Source of the DNA: Oopsacas minuta
Lineage: Eukaryota > Porifera > Hexactinellida > Lyssacinosida > Leucopsacidae
DNA length: 64,000 nucleotides
NCBI GenBank assembly: GCA_024704765.1
Contig: JAKMXF010000133.1
Location: forward strand, 434,001-498,000
Direction of reading: 5' to 3'
Shown in pieces: positions 1 through 10,842 of the stretch. Positions within the stretch are counted from its first letter, which is position 1, and the number at the start of each line of letters is the position of its first letter. A model generated the notes under the pieces. The model was not told where the DNA came from, made no database searches, and worked only from the letters and a program-made list of their open reading frames with translations. The position numbers and the translations under genes were made by a program.

Positions 1-1087
1 CCTCTTCTCCTCTCTCAGAGTTAGAGCTTACGCCAACTCTCTTACTAGCTGAAATATACAGAGTGTTAAATTGTGACGGAACCGTGAGTTAACTTAGTCT
101 ACTTTGCACTTGCTAATTAGCTTAGTGCCTAAAATATATGACTGACTAGTTATATCTTAATCATTTACTTGCAATAATGCATTTTACTAGCCTAATGGAA
201 ATTGATAATATCCTATCACTATTAATATTAATTGCTAATCTCTTCAATTAACTTTTCCTTCTTCCTTATGCAACCAATTTCCTGCACTAATCTAAGCAAT
301 TAGGAATCTGACTAATGGTTTCGATTAATCAAATTTGACGATTGAAAATTTGAAGCCACTGCTTCCTAAACTAAATTCCTAAACATCTAAAAAATTGTTT
401 GTTTCCTTTAGCAACCACATTGGCTAATGGCATGTTGCATACTCTTTGAAATAGAGGCTCCGTCTTTGCACCGAATGGATTTTAAATGGAGTATCTAACT
501 TCCATATTTGCCACAATTCTACTTCCATTAATTATTCAATATACTTTTGCTGATGTCAATTGCTCGGTTAATAATTCTGTCTTATATTTTGAGATTATCT
601 AATCGCCTCCACATATATTATAATGATTACTATTAATATGGTTAACATCATTGAGGGATTGTATTAACATTGGTGGGAGTTTAATTTCAATTATATCAAA
701 TTGACCTTCCCTCGTATCATGAAGTTATACATCCCCTCCCTCTTTTATTGCTCAGTACAATCTTGTGAGCTGTGAACTCTCTCAGTTTAATTGTTATTCG
801 ATGATGAATTTCTCCATAGAATAGTTTATCTTTTACCCGTCAATATTATGATAGCATAACGATTAATATTGTCCATATTCTATTCCTCTTATCGTCGCAA
901 GGTCTCGTACTCTCCAGTTGTTCGATTATCCAATATAAGATACGAATATTGTGTGTTAGTGTGATATATATATACACACTATGACCTCTATAATCTATAT
1001 TGCCTTATAAATAGAATGCGTAGTAATTCTATTATCTTTATAAGAATCGTCATACAGATAAGAACATTTATTATTCAAATATTCTAG
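1..1087. other. AT-rich stretch upstream of first recognised exon
   Basis: No convincing coding exon was found. It ends in a splice acceptor (AG at 1086-1087), so at least its right part is an intron of the coiled-coil gene that follows. The first exon of that gene is either hidden here or lies before the window. Around 970-983 there is a short TA-rich palindrome with GTGTG/CACAC arms; nothing else stands out. Confidence 0.5.
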
Positions 1088-4000
1088 GGATTACCAAACG
1101 GTTCTGGAGCCAGTAAGACTTCTGAATTTTTGCCTCCTCTCCGTAAGATCCTTCTCAAGAGGATAAATGAATTGAAAAGGAATGAATTGCAAGGAGCAAC
1201 AGCTCAGCAAAAAATCCTAGACACTCTGTCCAGACAAGTAAGTGTATAGCTAGATGTTATACATAGTGTTAATTGAACTATTTGCAATCAGCTGATTCTA
1301 ATTATACTACTCTATACTTAATCTAATATCAGAAACTGCTAATATTTTCAGTGTCCTAATATGCAACTAAGAATTGATTTAACCAGCTGTGTGATTATTA
1401 TCTAATAACCTATTATCGCTATTATAGAATTATAATGAATCTATTTATTTATCTCATCTGTAAGCTTTTTACGTGTATTACACATTGTATTAGGTAGTTT
1501 GTATGAACACGAAAGGCGAAGAACTGAACAGAAAGTTATTAGATTTCAGGGCTAGCATAAAGATGGTCTCAACTGCTCGTGAACAGATCACAGAGAGAGG
1601 AATAGCTTATTTCCAGGACCAATGGGATTGTCTCATCCTTGATAAATCTCCTCCACAAGAGCGAGTGAAGAAATTAGAAAGTCTATGTGCTCAGTTACAA
1701 CATAAAGTAGATCACTATAAGAACTCTATTATGTTCTATAAGACTGAGAATGATACTCTAATCACTCAGCTACAACCATTCAAAACAGCTTCAAAAGCTA
1801 CTACTTCTATTCTGGAGGAGGTTAGTAGATTATACCAAGAAATTATGTTCGAATTGATTGCAATGCATACCATCTACACAGTTTGAAATTTATTCCGTTT
1901 TGTTTAGGTAAAGTCTTTACGTACTCTTGTTAAGAACACTCAAAAAGAAATCTCCACACGAACAGCAGAGAATACTAAAATATCTGAGGAGCTAGATGCT
2001 CTTAGAGGACAGCAGAATGAACGTCGTGTTGAGTTAGAAGGAGAAGAGAAGTTCTTGAAAATGGAAGAGGAGAGAGACGCTGCTAATAAACTTGCTCATG
2101 ATTGTCAACTGAAAGTCAGCAGTCTTTCTGCTTCTCTCCATCAGATCTCATCTCTCATGATGGAGGAGAAAAATAGAAATGATTCTTTGAAGAAAGAGTA
2201 TAAAGAAATACAAGATAATAATCAAGTAAGTAGTATTGAATATTTTGTTGTTGTTGACATGAATATTATTTGTTTATTTATTAGGCACTAAGTTTAGAAC
2301 TTGAAACCAAATCTCAATCTGATTTTGAAGTTAGTCAATTAAAATCAGATGTTAGACATAAAGAAAGGGAGATAGCCCAGTTATTGGAATCTTTACAGAG
2401 ACAAGAGATGACTAAAGATGATCTAAGAAGGGCAGAGAGAGAATTAAAACAATACAAAACCAAATCACAGCTATCAGAAAATCGTAATAAAGAACTGACT
2501 ACACAGGTGAGTGTAGGATATATTACTTGATAGAACTGTTCAATAATGGAGAAGTTATTAGTTATTGTTTATTATTAACATAATCTTTGGGGAACAAAAT
2601 TAGCAATTTAACCATGTACAGCACTGTTATTTCCACAATAACAGTTATCCTACGTATTATGTGTTTACAGATGTCAGATTGTGTTGATAAAGAAGCTGTA
2701 TTGGAAGATAAGCTACACTCATTAGAAACCGACTCAGGGAAGATTGAGAAAATTCTACAATCTATCAAAGATTTATTCCCTGAGCCTGGACCAGCAATGA
2801 GTGTACTAGATCAGATTATAACAGTACAGAATGATCTCAGAGAAGCTCAAGAGTTGGTAGAGTTCCTACAAGCGGAGAAGAGTTTGGAAGAAGAAACGAT
2901 TCTAAACTCTACGGCAGAGGTCAGTTGTAATTAGCTAATTGATTAATATAGCAATTCAGTACTATGTTATGCCAAGACAAAGTTTATAAGCACTGCAGGT
3001 TAGTAATACTTCATCTAATAGAGAATTGTGTTTAGATTAAAAATCTCGAAGAATTACAACAATCAAACTGTGAGCTAAGAGAGGAAATAGCAGAGATGAA
3101 ATTAACTCGGGAAGCCTTCCTCTCACAGATTGAGACACTGGAGGCTCAACTAGAAGACCGTGCATTTACAATAGATAAGCTGCAGCAACAGTCAGAAGTA
3201 AACAAGGCTCAGTACGATATGAAGACACAAGATTTGAGTGAACAAATAGTCGAGTTAGATACTCTAAGACATGAGAGTGATGTACAGAATGCTACACAGA
3301 GAGATCTGTTACAGAAAGAGTTAGAGAGTGTTACACTTACTATAGCTCAAACTAAAGTGAGTTTTTATACAATGACTGCTGGTTATAAGAACCCCCTTGG
3401 GGGTAGCTATCCATGTACACTTGTATAGGAATATATGAAAACCGTAGAGGATGGTGCTTAGATATGGCGTTCTTATAACTGGCATATGGTATGCAATTGC
3501 AAATTTGACGAATATTTTATAGGAAACACTAGCAATACAGTCCACTGAGTTAGAAGAGAAATCAGATCAGATAGAGCATCTGACTCAAGAACTTGAAGCT
3601 AAGAGCATTAAAGCACAAGCTATGATGGATAAATTCTTTCCTGACGGTTTTCCAACAGCTCAACTTGTTAACGAAGCTAACCAGAAACTCCAGGAGAGTC
3701 TAACTTCTGAGAAAGAACAGTTATATAAACAGAGAGAAGAGCATCAGAAACTTGAGCAACAGGTCAGTCTATTAGATACATGGTTACAGCAATGTAAAAA
3801 GGATAAAGAAGCCTTTGAGAAAGAGAGAAATTATTTGAAAGATGCGAATCAAGGTAAACTTAAGAAAATCATGCAACTAGAAGGAGTTGAACAACAGAAC
3901 AAACAGCTCAAAAAGGAATTAAAAGAGGTGAGCATTATATATTGAAGGTCAAAATGGCAACTAACTGCAACTGCCACATGAGAAATAACCATAGTCCAGA

Positions 4001-5117
4001 AATGATGTGCACACTTTCTATTCTACATAACACCTCACTAATAAATTACATAAATTTCTTGCTAACTATACATTTATTATAGTTCGCAAAAATGTGCAAA
4101 ATCAATTTTGCTATTCGAAGAATCGCTTCTCTAAATTGAAGCAGTCCTAGAAAACTTTATAATAATATGGCAAAACCTGATACGAAGATAATTTAATTCG
4201 TAATCGATTGCCATTTCGTTGGTACTAAGCTAGCCCATCGTAATTATTGTCTATTAAGCAACATCTGTTTCCTAAAAGCCATCTGGTCTTTGGTCATCTA
4301 ATAACATACCAATGACAACGATAAATCTTATTCACCACGCATTATGCGGTCTCAACATACAGCTAAGCAAAACCATATCCTATAGCTGTAGCAAAACATA
4401 TCTTTAATATTAACAAATATACATTTCTAGGAATTGTATACATAATGGGCAATTAATAGTTTATACAACTTGTTATAATTTATGTGCTATCTTTATTTCA
4501 AATTGCGTTTAACTAACATTGCAAAGTTATTAAACGCCGTATCAATCCCTGTTCCTGTTACAGTGGAAGTGCCAAACACTCTCCACTCGTGACTAACCAC
4601 CTCTCTCATGTCTATCAAATCTACCAGGTCATTAGGTGACTCTGCATCGGGAAGATCTTGTTTGTGTGCTATCACACAAATTGGTACTCCATTTAATACG
4701 TCATTGTCAAACAGCTTGAATAGTTCGTCTTTCACTTCTATGAACCTTCTCTGATTAGCTGAGTCCACAACAAAAATTATTCCGTCTGTTCCGTCAAAAT
4801 GATCTTCCCATCTCCTCCTGATTGATTTATGCCCTCCCAAATCCCATACAGCCATCGACAACCCTTCTATGGGAGGAAGAATTTCAATGTTATGACTATC
4901 AGTTGCTACAGTAGTGATATTTCCATTCATTATCTTATTGTAGAGTAAAGTAGTTTTACCAGAATCTTCCAGGCCTAGGAAAAGTATTTTTGCGTAGACA
5001 TTCTCTTTTGAAAAGGTTTTTCCCATTTTTTAGGTTGAACGTGAAGTTGATGCACTAAGAATCAAACAAGAAACGAATGAGCAGAAGATACTAGATTTGA
5101 ATAGCTACAAACAATAG
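1088..5117 (+). CDS. Long coiled-coil protein, 3' part (8 exons)
   Basis: Exons: 1088-1237, 1494-1820, 1908-2225, 2285-2506, 2671-2919, 3036-3356, 3523-3927 and 5034-5117 (stop TAG at 5115-5117). They give about 690 residues in one continuous frame. Every intron is phase 0 and has GT-AG ends. The protein is almost entirely heptad-like and rich in Glu, Lys, Gln and Leu, broken by a few Pro/Gly turns (for example FPEPGPAMS and FFPDGFP). No signal peptide, membrane segment or catalytic domain is visible. The start lies upstream and was not located. The family is not recognised; a centrosomal, Golgi or motor-adaptor type coiled coil is possible, but this is only a guess from composition. An ARF-like gene sits antisense in the last intron, and a short inverted-repeat element lies in the intron 3357-3522. 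Confidence 0.75.
3368..3491. mobile_element. Short inverted-repeat element (family A, copy 1)
   Basis: The ends are inverted copies of a segment containing GGTTATAAGAAC (left about 3380-3391, right about 3470-3482). The interior starts with a run reading ACCCCCTTGGGGG. It lies inside an intron of the coiled-coil gene. It belongs to the same family as the copies near 5.9, 44.6 and 46.1 kb. There is no coding capacity, so it is a MITE-type element. Confidence 0.6.
3928..4492. other. Left part of the last intron of the coiled-coil gene
   Basis: The intron starts with GTGAGC at 3928. No open frame or repeat of note is seen before the stop codon of the nested ARF-like gene at 4493. The 3' UTR of that gene should fall here. 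Confidence 0.5.
4493..5026 (-). CDS. ARF-like small GTPase, intronless, nested antisense
   Basis: 177 residues, the normal length of an ARF/ARL protein. Gly2 follows Met, as needed for N-myristoylation. The P-loop GLEDSGKT is at residues 18-25. Switch II reads WDLGGH (61-66), so the glutamine that positions the catalytic water in most ARFs is His66. The base-recognition motif reads AHKQD (120-124) instead of NKQD, so its Asn is His121. The G5 region is STVTGTG. Overall spacing fits ARL11/ARL14-like proteins. Membrane recruitment and vesicle traffic are the usual ARL roles; hydrolysis may be weak here (inference). It has no introns. The start codon lies 7 bases from the terminal exon of the host gene, so its 5' UTR must run antisense through that exon. 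Confidence 0.85.
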   Translation of the reverse strand: MGKTFSKENVYAKILFLGLEDSGKTTLLYNKIMNGNITTVATDSHNIEILPPIEGLSMAVWDLGGHKSIRRRWEDHFDGTDGIIFVVDSANQRRFIEVKDELFKLFDNDVLNGVPICVIAHKQDLPDAESPNDLVDLIDMREVVSHEWRVFGTSTVTGTGIDTAFNNFAMLVKRNLK

Positions 5118-5881
5118 TTTATTTCTCATACCGAGTGAACTGAGTTGTATTTATACAAACATCAACAGTGCAGATTTATAAGATTGGTCAAAAAAGTGAT
5201 TTAAAGTGTATTAATTACTTAATTTTTAGCTTTGTTGAACTTTATTGATTGCTCACTTAGTTTCTGTCTATATTACATATATTCTTAAAATGTTATGTCC
5301 AACAGTTGATGTTTTCTTATAATTCAAATACACGCCTAATCTTTATCAAATAATTAACCGAATTCTGCATAATAGAATAATTACTAACGTTCCACCATAT
5401 AACTTTATCCATTGAGATTAACCAAGCCACAATACCACGGATTCAATATTTCCTATGGATCAAGATTATATGCAATGAGACAACCACACATGATTATCTG
5501 ATTGTATTGGACCATTTTAGACTCCGATTCAATAGTTTAAATGGTGAAATATATTTTTCTTTTTCTGAATGGGCTGTGATTATATCCTTGAGCACTGGGT
5601 AGTACGTATATTACGCTATACAATGGAACCTCAGAATTTGGGGCACTGATGTTGCCTTTTTAGCCTGGTTGTCCGGCTTTCCGTAGTCTCCTTATTCCTT
5701 ATCTAGTCCATGTATTATTTGTGGTAATGATGAGGTTGGAGACATCTATTAACCTACAAACCACCAAACTAAGAGTAAATTAGCTACTTTATCGCTAATA
5801 GCTGAAGTACTTGGTTGCTTTGGTAACAAAGAATAAATTTATTGTGATGGCCAATATAGTTAATGTCAACTGTGTCGGTTT
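5118..5881. other. Intergenic spacer after the coiled-coil gene
   Basis: AT-rich sequence with no open frame of note. It holds the 3' UTR of the coiled-coil gene and, on the other strand, probably the promoter of the nested ARF-like gene. No repeat was recognised before 5882. Confidence 0.4.
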
Positions 5882-6020
5882 GAATCCCACTTATAAGAAT
5901 TCCCTTTTGGAATAAGAGTACATGTTCTTATACCAGGCATAAATATACAGGACTATAAGAGAACCGTTTTCCAGAGGTTTGTGCTTATATTTGGTGTTCT
6001 TATATCCAGCATCCACTGTA
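5882..6020. mobile_element. Short inverted-repeat element (family A, copy 2)
   Basis: The right end reads GTTCTTATATCCAGC then ATCCACTGTA, the inverse of the left end of the 44.5-kb copy. The left end keeps CTTATAAGAAT, and the interior keeps GAACCGTTTTCCAGAGG, as in the 44.5-kb copy. No coding capacity. The outermost left end is eroded, so that limit is approximate. Confidence 0.55.
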
Positions 6021-6358
6021 TACGAGCATAAATATATGATTAGAGGGAATATCAGTAATGTTAGCTCACAAAATTACAATACAGATCATAGTAAGGATCC
6101 ATCCATCTTCATATGATATAAGTTATATCCTAATATGCTGTTAACTCTCATAATCACGATTGCTCTATACTTTGTTTTCATTTTGTTATAAGCGGAGTTT
6201 AGGACGTTGAATGTACATTTGTTTGTAAAAATATATTTTATCAATACTACTGGAAGTCTTTAATGAGTTTAATCTACTGAGCCATGGTTCTACTGATTAT
6301 AAAAATTGGTATACTAAGAAGGATGCTCTAGTGCTATTAGTCTCGTCATATTCTGGAT
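6021..6358. other. Spacer before dynactin-2
   Basis: No gene or repeat was recognised. The last 8 bases (6351-6358) are the left target-site copy of the adjacent hAT-like element. Confidence 0.4.
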
Positions 6359-6480
6359 CAGCGGTTCCCAACCTGGAGTCCATGGATCCCTTGGCGGTCT
6401 ACAGACGACCGTAGGGGGTCCACAAGATCTTTCGCAGTCTATGGGAGGAGTCCACAGGTGAAAAAGGTTGGGATCCGGTG
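6359..6480. mobile_element. hAT-like MITE, 122 bp
   Basis: The left end is CAGCGGTTCCCAACC; the inverted right end is CACCGGATCCCAACC. The flanks TTCTGGAT (6351-6358) and ATCTAGAT (6481-6488) match at 6 of 8 positions, consistent with the 8-bp target duplication of hAT transposons. Ends of the CAG-GGTTCCCAACC type are common in hAT-derived MITEs. The element ends 36 bases before the dynactin-2 start codon, so it probably lies in the promoter or 5' UTR. Confidence 0.6.
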
Positions 6481-6516
6481 ATCTAGATCTAATGTCGTTT
6501 CTATTATAGCTATTAG

Positions 6517-7662
6517 ATGGCACATATAGGAGATTTAGATAAACAGTTGGAGATATTTGAGACTCCAGACCCTCCAGTACTACAGCAGTGTATTAAAGAT
6601 GATACGAATAGTGAATCTGTAGAGGAGATTAGGGTTGGAGTAAAAGATGGATTCGAAGAGTTCAAGAACGCGAATATTGACACTTCTAAAACTGACTTTT
6701 CTCAAATACGCCCTACTGGATTCTCACTAGATCCTTGGGAGTATGAACTGAATGCTGGTGGCGATCGAGCAGAGGGACTAAGTGAGAGGTATACGCGGTT
6801 AGAGCGCGAAATTTCACACTTAAAATCTGACCTCAATTCTACTGATCATGCTAGTGAGCGATTGAATCTGCTCCAAAGAGTAGATGGACTAGAACAGCAG
6901 TTGAGTGATGTCAAATTGGACAAAATCTACTCTGAACATATATCAGTTGCTAGAGGTGTACAGGGACTAGATAGGACACTAACTAAGAACCTACTTGACA
7001 CACTGCATGGGTCTAAGAAGGAAGGTAAGGAGGAAGATAAAGGAACTATAACATACGAACTGGTCTTGAAGCCAGATGATGCTAAGTACATTCAAGCAGC
7101 TTCTCTACGACGTCTGGAAGAGAGACTAGGAGTTCTGGAGAAGATTGTAGGTGGTAAAGACGATAAGATTCGGTCTGATCTGCTGAGCTCTGCTGGAGAA
7201 TCTCAGGCACACTCACTCATGAGTAACCTGACTGTCTTACAGAGGAAATGTCTAGCATTGGACCAAGGAGTAGTTGGAAATTTGAATCAGAAAGCAGGCG
7301 AGTTACTTCAGAAAATAGAAAAGTTAAAACATGATAAAGAAAAGCAAAAAGATACACCTGTAGAGAATAACAAAATCATTGAATTATTTGAATTGACTAA
7401 GAGATGGGATGGTACAGCTTCAGCTCTACCTGATGTCCTGGAACGTCTACAAACACTAAAATCACTTCACGAATCAGCTGCTGGATTCAATCTTACTCTC
7501 AATCATTTGGAGCAGAGACAAAGAGACGTTAGTGAGAGCCTCGTGACAAATCAAGAAGTATTGAGACAAGTTTCTGGCACTCTGGAAGCTAATATGGAGA
7601 GGATTCAGCATAATTTTGATAATATTAATAAACGAATAGATGCACTGACTAGTAACTCATGA
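6517..7662 (+). CDS. DCTN2: Dynactin subunit 2 (p50 dynamitin)
   Basis: 381 residues in one exon; animal dynamitins are about 400. The N-terminal part keeps the family pattern: an acidic stretch with ETPD, then SVEEIRVG, a spacer to a KTDFSQ segment, then a tyrosine-containing WEYE segment. The remainder is coiled coil (about residues 90-140, 190-215, 240-375). Dynamitin forms the shoulder of the dynactin complex and links the p150 arm to the Arp1 filament for dynein-driven transport. The first ATG of the frame was used. An in-frame upstream exon is possible because ATTAG directly precedes the ATG, so a few N-terminal residues could be missing. The gene has no introns, unlike its vertebrate counterpart. 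Confidence 0.85.
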   Translation: MAHIGDLDKQLEIFETPDPPVLQQCIKDDTNSESVEEIRVGVKDGFEEFKNANIDTSKTDFSQIRPTGFSLDPWEYELNAGGDRAEGLSERYTRLEREISHLKSDLNSTDHASERLNLLQRVDGLEQQLSDVKLDKIYSEHISVARGVQGLDRTLTKNLLDTLHGSKKEGKEEDKGTITYELVLKPDDAKYIQAASLRRLEERLGVLEKIVGGKDDKIRSDLLSSAGESQAHSLMSNLTVLQRKCLALDQGVVGNLNQKAGELLQKIEKLKHDKEKQKDTPVENNKIIELFELTKRWDGTASALPDVLERLQTLKSLHESAAGFNLTLNHLEQRQRDVSESLVTNQEVLRQVSGTLEANMERIQHNFDNINKRIDALTSNS

Positions 7663-8463
7663 TATCTCTCTACTCAATCAGCTCTACGCATACAAATAGT
7701 GTTAGTAATTGGGATTAATTATTCGGTATAGTTATTATATGTAGTTATGATATCCTTAAATATGTTCATTGCAATTATTTATTTATTTTTATACTTATGG
7801 TAAATTTATGTCCATGTCCAATCCTGAAATAACACCTACTAATGAACTCAGTTTGTCACAGCCCTCACAGAGCCGTCAGAAGGCCATGAAACGTGGAGCG
7901 GTTATTGCTAGCTGGTGAAAAGTTGGTAAGACTCTAGTTATACATTAAATAATACAATATTATTAAGCTCTTGATAATGCTTACAAATCCTCCACGTAAT
8001 ACATTATTAGTAGTTTATATCAGCTGTACAGATTGACAGCTTAATTAATCGAGAAATTTAATTATTTCCCCTCAATTTCTTAATTAAGAAATTACCTTAG
8101 AAAATTCATATATATCATCTCTATTATTTGCTGGCATTAAGTCAGAACGTGAACGACGTGTTTCACAATCAAATATAATTTGTGGTATACATTGCCTGGT
8201 AATTCACCTGTATAGTTGGAATTTTTATTAACCATCCATGTGGTGTATTTGACATGGTTATTGTGACTATTCTGTTTGCATTGCAAACCATTAATATACA
8301 TCAATTTTTCACTCATGATTGCATTTTTCTTTGCTTTACCCCCAATCTATATTTTGTTTGTGTATGTGTTTATGTCAATTTATCGCTATTTTGATACATT
8401 GCTATTATAATTTTTATATATCCCAGATGTGTGTTGAGAATTTGTATTTATTTAGCAAGTGTG
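7663..8463. other. Spacer with one short open frame
   Basis: Mostly AT-rich. At 7808-7918 a 36-codon frame begins MSMSNPEITPTNELSLS and ends in TGA. Its composition is protein-like (Ser/Gln/Pro, then Arg/Lys) but no family is recognised, and it could be a non-coding first exon. Nothing else is seen. Confidence 0.35.
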
Positions 8464-9608
8464 ATGGGTACCCGTATGTCTCGTGTAAAGATAGAGAGTG
8501 ATCTGCTAAGTCAGCTCAGTCAGAAGACTCAGTTCACAGAAGAAGATCTCAGAAGTTGGAATATTGCATTTGTATCCGAATGTCCTAGCGGTCGTTTGAG
8601 TCAGAGAGAGTTTGCTTCTATTTTTAGAAAACTTTTTCCCCTTCCAGTTACTACAGACAAAGATACCAGTACGTATATGCTCCGTACCCAACAAACCTGT
8701 AAGTATAAACATCTTATGATTAATCCAACATATCCTTTTCTAGTGCATTACTAATAGTAATAATGATAATATACTAAAATGCTTTCAATTTTCTCTTTCT
8801 ATATACATATATTAATTAGATTGGGAAGTAAATGGCATGCTTTCAGTTCTATTAATTTCCACTTAATAAATTCTCCCTTGTCTCGTTTTCTGAATTTGAT
8901 AATTGTTGGTTAAATAAGGGAAAATACACTGACTACTTTCATAAATATTCATTTAACATATGTATGTGAATTGATAGAAGATACAGCGGGGTATATTTTT
9001 TTGTTGTTCGGTTATCAAATCCTATTTGTAAATATAAAATTTCGGGAAAATCGGGGCAACAGATTGATATCATTGCTATTCAAGCTATCATTTCCTTTGA
9101 TCGGATTGTTTCAAACCTGTAAGGGAAATACATGGGGACAATTGACTTATATTTGTAGGAATTTTATGAATATTCACTTCTAGCTGTAGAAGAACTTGCT
9201 TTCAAATCACATGTCGATCTCTCTCAATTGCTTTTCAGAGGTTTTCCAACTTCTCCAGATAATACTACAGACTTCAAAGGCTTTGCTACTGTATTATCCA
9301 TTATTTGCAGAGGTACAATAGAAGCAAAATCTGATTGGCTATTCACTATAATTGATAGTGAAGGGGTTGGGAGCATTTCTCACAAAAATATTGTCGATAC
9401 ATTTGCAATATTAATATCATTCATTCAATCTATAACAGGACATCAAAATGAGAATACCCATGATATAGCCACTCAGAGAGCTAATACGGTTTATACTGCC
9501 TTAAGTAAAGAGCAAGATGACACTCTCTCTAGTGAAGATTTTATGAATTGGATAAAACAGAATGAAGAAGTCATTGACCACCTTGATATCTTCCTAAACA
9601 GACTATAA
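8464..9608 (+). CDS. Neuronal calcium sensor-like protein with degenerate EF-hands
   Basis: Exons 8464-8698 and 9184-9608 join in frame to give 219 residues. It starts MGTRMS, with Gly2 suitable for myristoylation. The layout then follows the NCS-1/frequenin/recoverin family: a helix with FTEEDLRSW, a CPSGRL segment in the first, non-binding EF-hand, then LFPL. Later EF-hand loops are poor: the second begins with Pro, the third is DSEGVGSISHKN (no Glu at position 12) and the fourth begins with Ser. Calcium binding by the usual loops therefore looks weak or absent (inference). Between the first and second EF-hands there are about 20 extra residues compared with NCS-1. The family normally couples calcium to membrane-bound kinases, channels or GPCR kinases. 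The start was chosen because it aligns with the MGK-type start of NCS-1. Confidence 0.7.
8699..9183. other. Intron of the NCS-like gene
   Basis: A GTAAGT donor at 8699 and a CTAG acceptor ending at 9183. No other feature was recognised. Confidence 0.6.
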
Positions 9609-10047
9609 TCCAATCGATATTATCACTTAAATATTTTCACTACAAAATGTATTTTATTCGATATAATGCCTACAGCATAATACATATTCTAATCATCTCT
9701 TAGCACTCAAATATTACAACTTAGCTTTTACACATTAAATATTATGAATATTATTTCTAAGAAATCATCTGTGAGTGCTTCTTATTCCAGGTATGAGCTC
9801 CTATTACCTTGTAATACATTCTAATATTTATGGCCTAATGTGAAAACAGAATTCCATGAAGTTCCCTACAAAATTTGAACTTATATTTTGTCTAGTTATA
9901 CCTGATTACATAATAGTGTGTCAGTTCATTCGCTTCTCTTTGCGAATCAGCTGAATTTATTCTATTTATTTAACTGTGAATTTATAATCTGTATAATTAT
10001 ATTCTATTCGTTTAACAATTCGCGGTATAGCATCAATTTGATATTGA
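9609..10047. other. Spacer between NCS-like gene and ACBD6
   Basis: AT-rich; nothing recognised. It should contain the 3' UTR of the NCS-like gene and the promoter of ACBD6. Confidence 0.4.
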
Positions 10048-10842
10048 ATGGCAAGTAACTATCCAGTTGATGAATTAAACTCTCTTGCTATATCTCCCAG
10101 TAAGTTGGAAGGTAGTGAGCTAGACTCTGGTTTTAAACTGGTATCAGATACAGCTTCCTCCTTCACTGGGGTATCTGACAACTTAAGGCTATCACTATAC
10201 GGATGTTATAAGCAAGTAACAATTGGGAGTTGTAATACGAAACGACCTGGCATATTCGACCAAATAGGTCGTGCTAAATGGGACGCTTGGAACAAATTAG
10301 CAGGAGTTAGTCCTGTAACAGCTAAGCGGATGTATATTGAAACAGCTCTTAAAATAGACCCAGATAGAGTTAATAGGGTGCTTGCTGGAGGAGAGGGCGC
10401 ACAAGGAGGGGAGAAACCCAGTTTCAATTTCACAGAGAAGATTAGTTCTTTAGCTGGAAAGTTGAAGGAAGAAGATTTAAAAGATGGATACACGACAATA
10501 CATGATTTTTGTAAAATAGGAGATTTGTATAGGTTGAAAATGCAACTGACTGATGTTAATAAGAACTCTATTGATGAATTAGGCATGTCGCCACTCCATT
10601 GGGCCTGTGATAGAGGTAACATACAAATCGTGGAGTATCTATTAGACATGCAAGTTGATATTAATATAACTACTCTTGAACAACAAACACCATTACATAT
10701 CGCATCTGGATGTGGACATATTGACTTAGTAGTTCTTTTGCTTTCGAGAGGAGCTAACCCAAAATTGAAAGACGAAGATCAGCAAACACCAAAACAAATA
10801 GCGTACGATAAAGAAACTGAATTGTGTTTTAACGATACATAA
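10048..10842 (+). CDS. ACBD6: Acyl-CoA-binding domain protein 6 (ACBP + ankyrin repeats)
   Basis: 264 residues, single exon; vertebrate ACBD6 is about 280. The N-terminal ACBP fold (about residues 25-110) shows the LYGCYKQ and AKWDAWNKL signatures that hold the acyl-CoA ligand. After a linker, two clear ankyrin repeats follow (about 175-205 and 210-240), with SPLHWACDRG and TPLHIASGCG. This order is specific to ACBD6, a cytosolic or nuclear long-chain acyl-CoA carrier linked to lipid remodelling and N-myristoylation. The ATG at 10048 is the first of the frame and leaves an ordinary N-terminus. No introns, unlike the vertebrate gene. Confidence 0.88.
   Translation: MASNYPVDELNSLAISPSKLEGSELDSGFKLVSDTASSFTGVSDNLRLSLYGCYKQVTIGSCNTKRPGIFDQIGRAKWDAWNKLAGVSPVTAKRMYIETALKIDPDRVNRVLAGGEGAQGGEKPSFNFTEKISSLAGKLKEEDLKDGYTTIHDFCKIGDLYRLKMQLTDVNKNSIDELGMSPLHWACDRGNIQIVEYLLDMQVDINITTLEQQTPLHIASGCGHIDLVVLLLSRGANPKLKDEDQQTPKQIAYDKETELCFNDT

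Noticed and set aside
7808-7918. 36-codon frame as a first exon of the NCS-like gene
   Set aside because: No in-frame donor was found, and the NCS-like gene already has a family-typical MG start at 8464.
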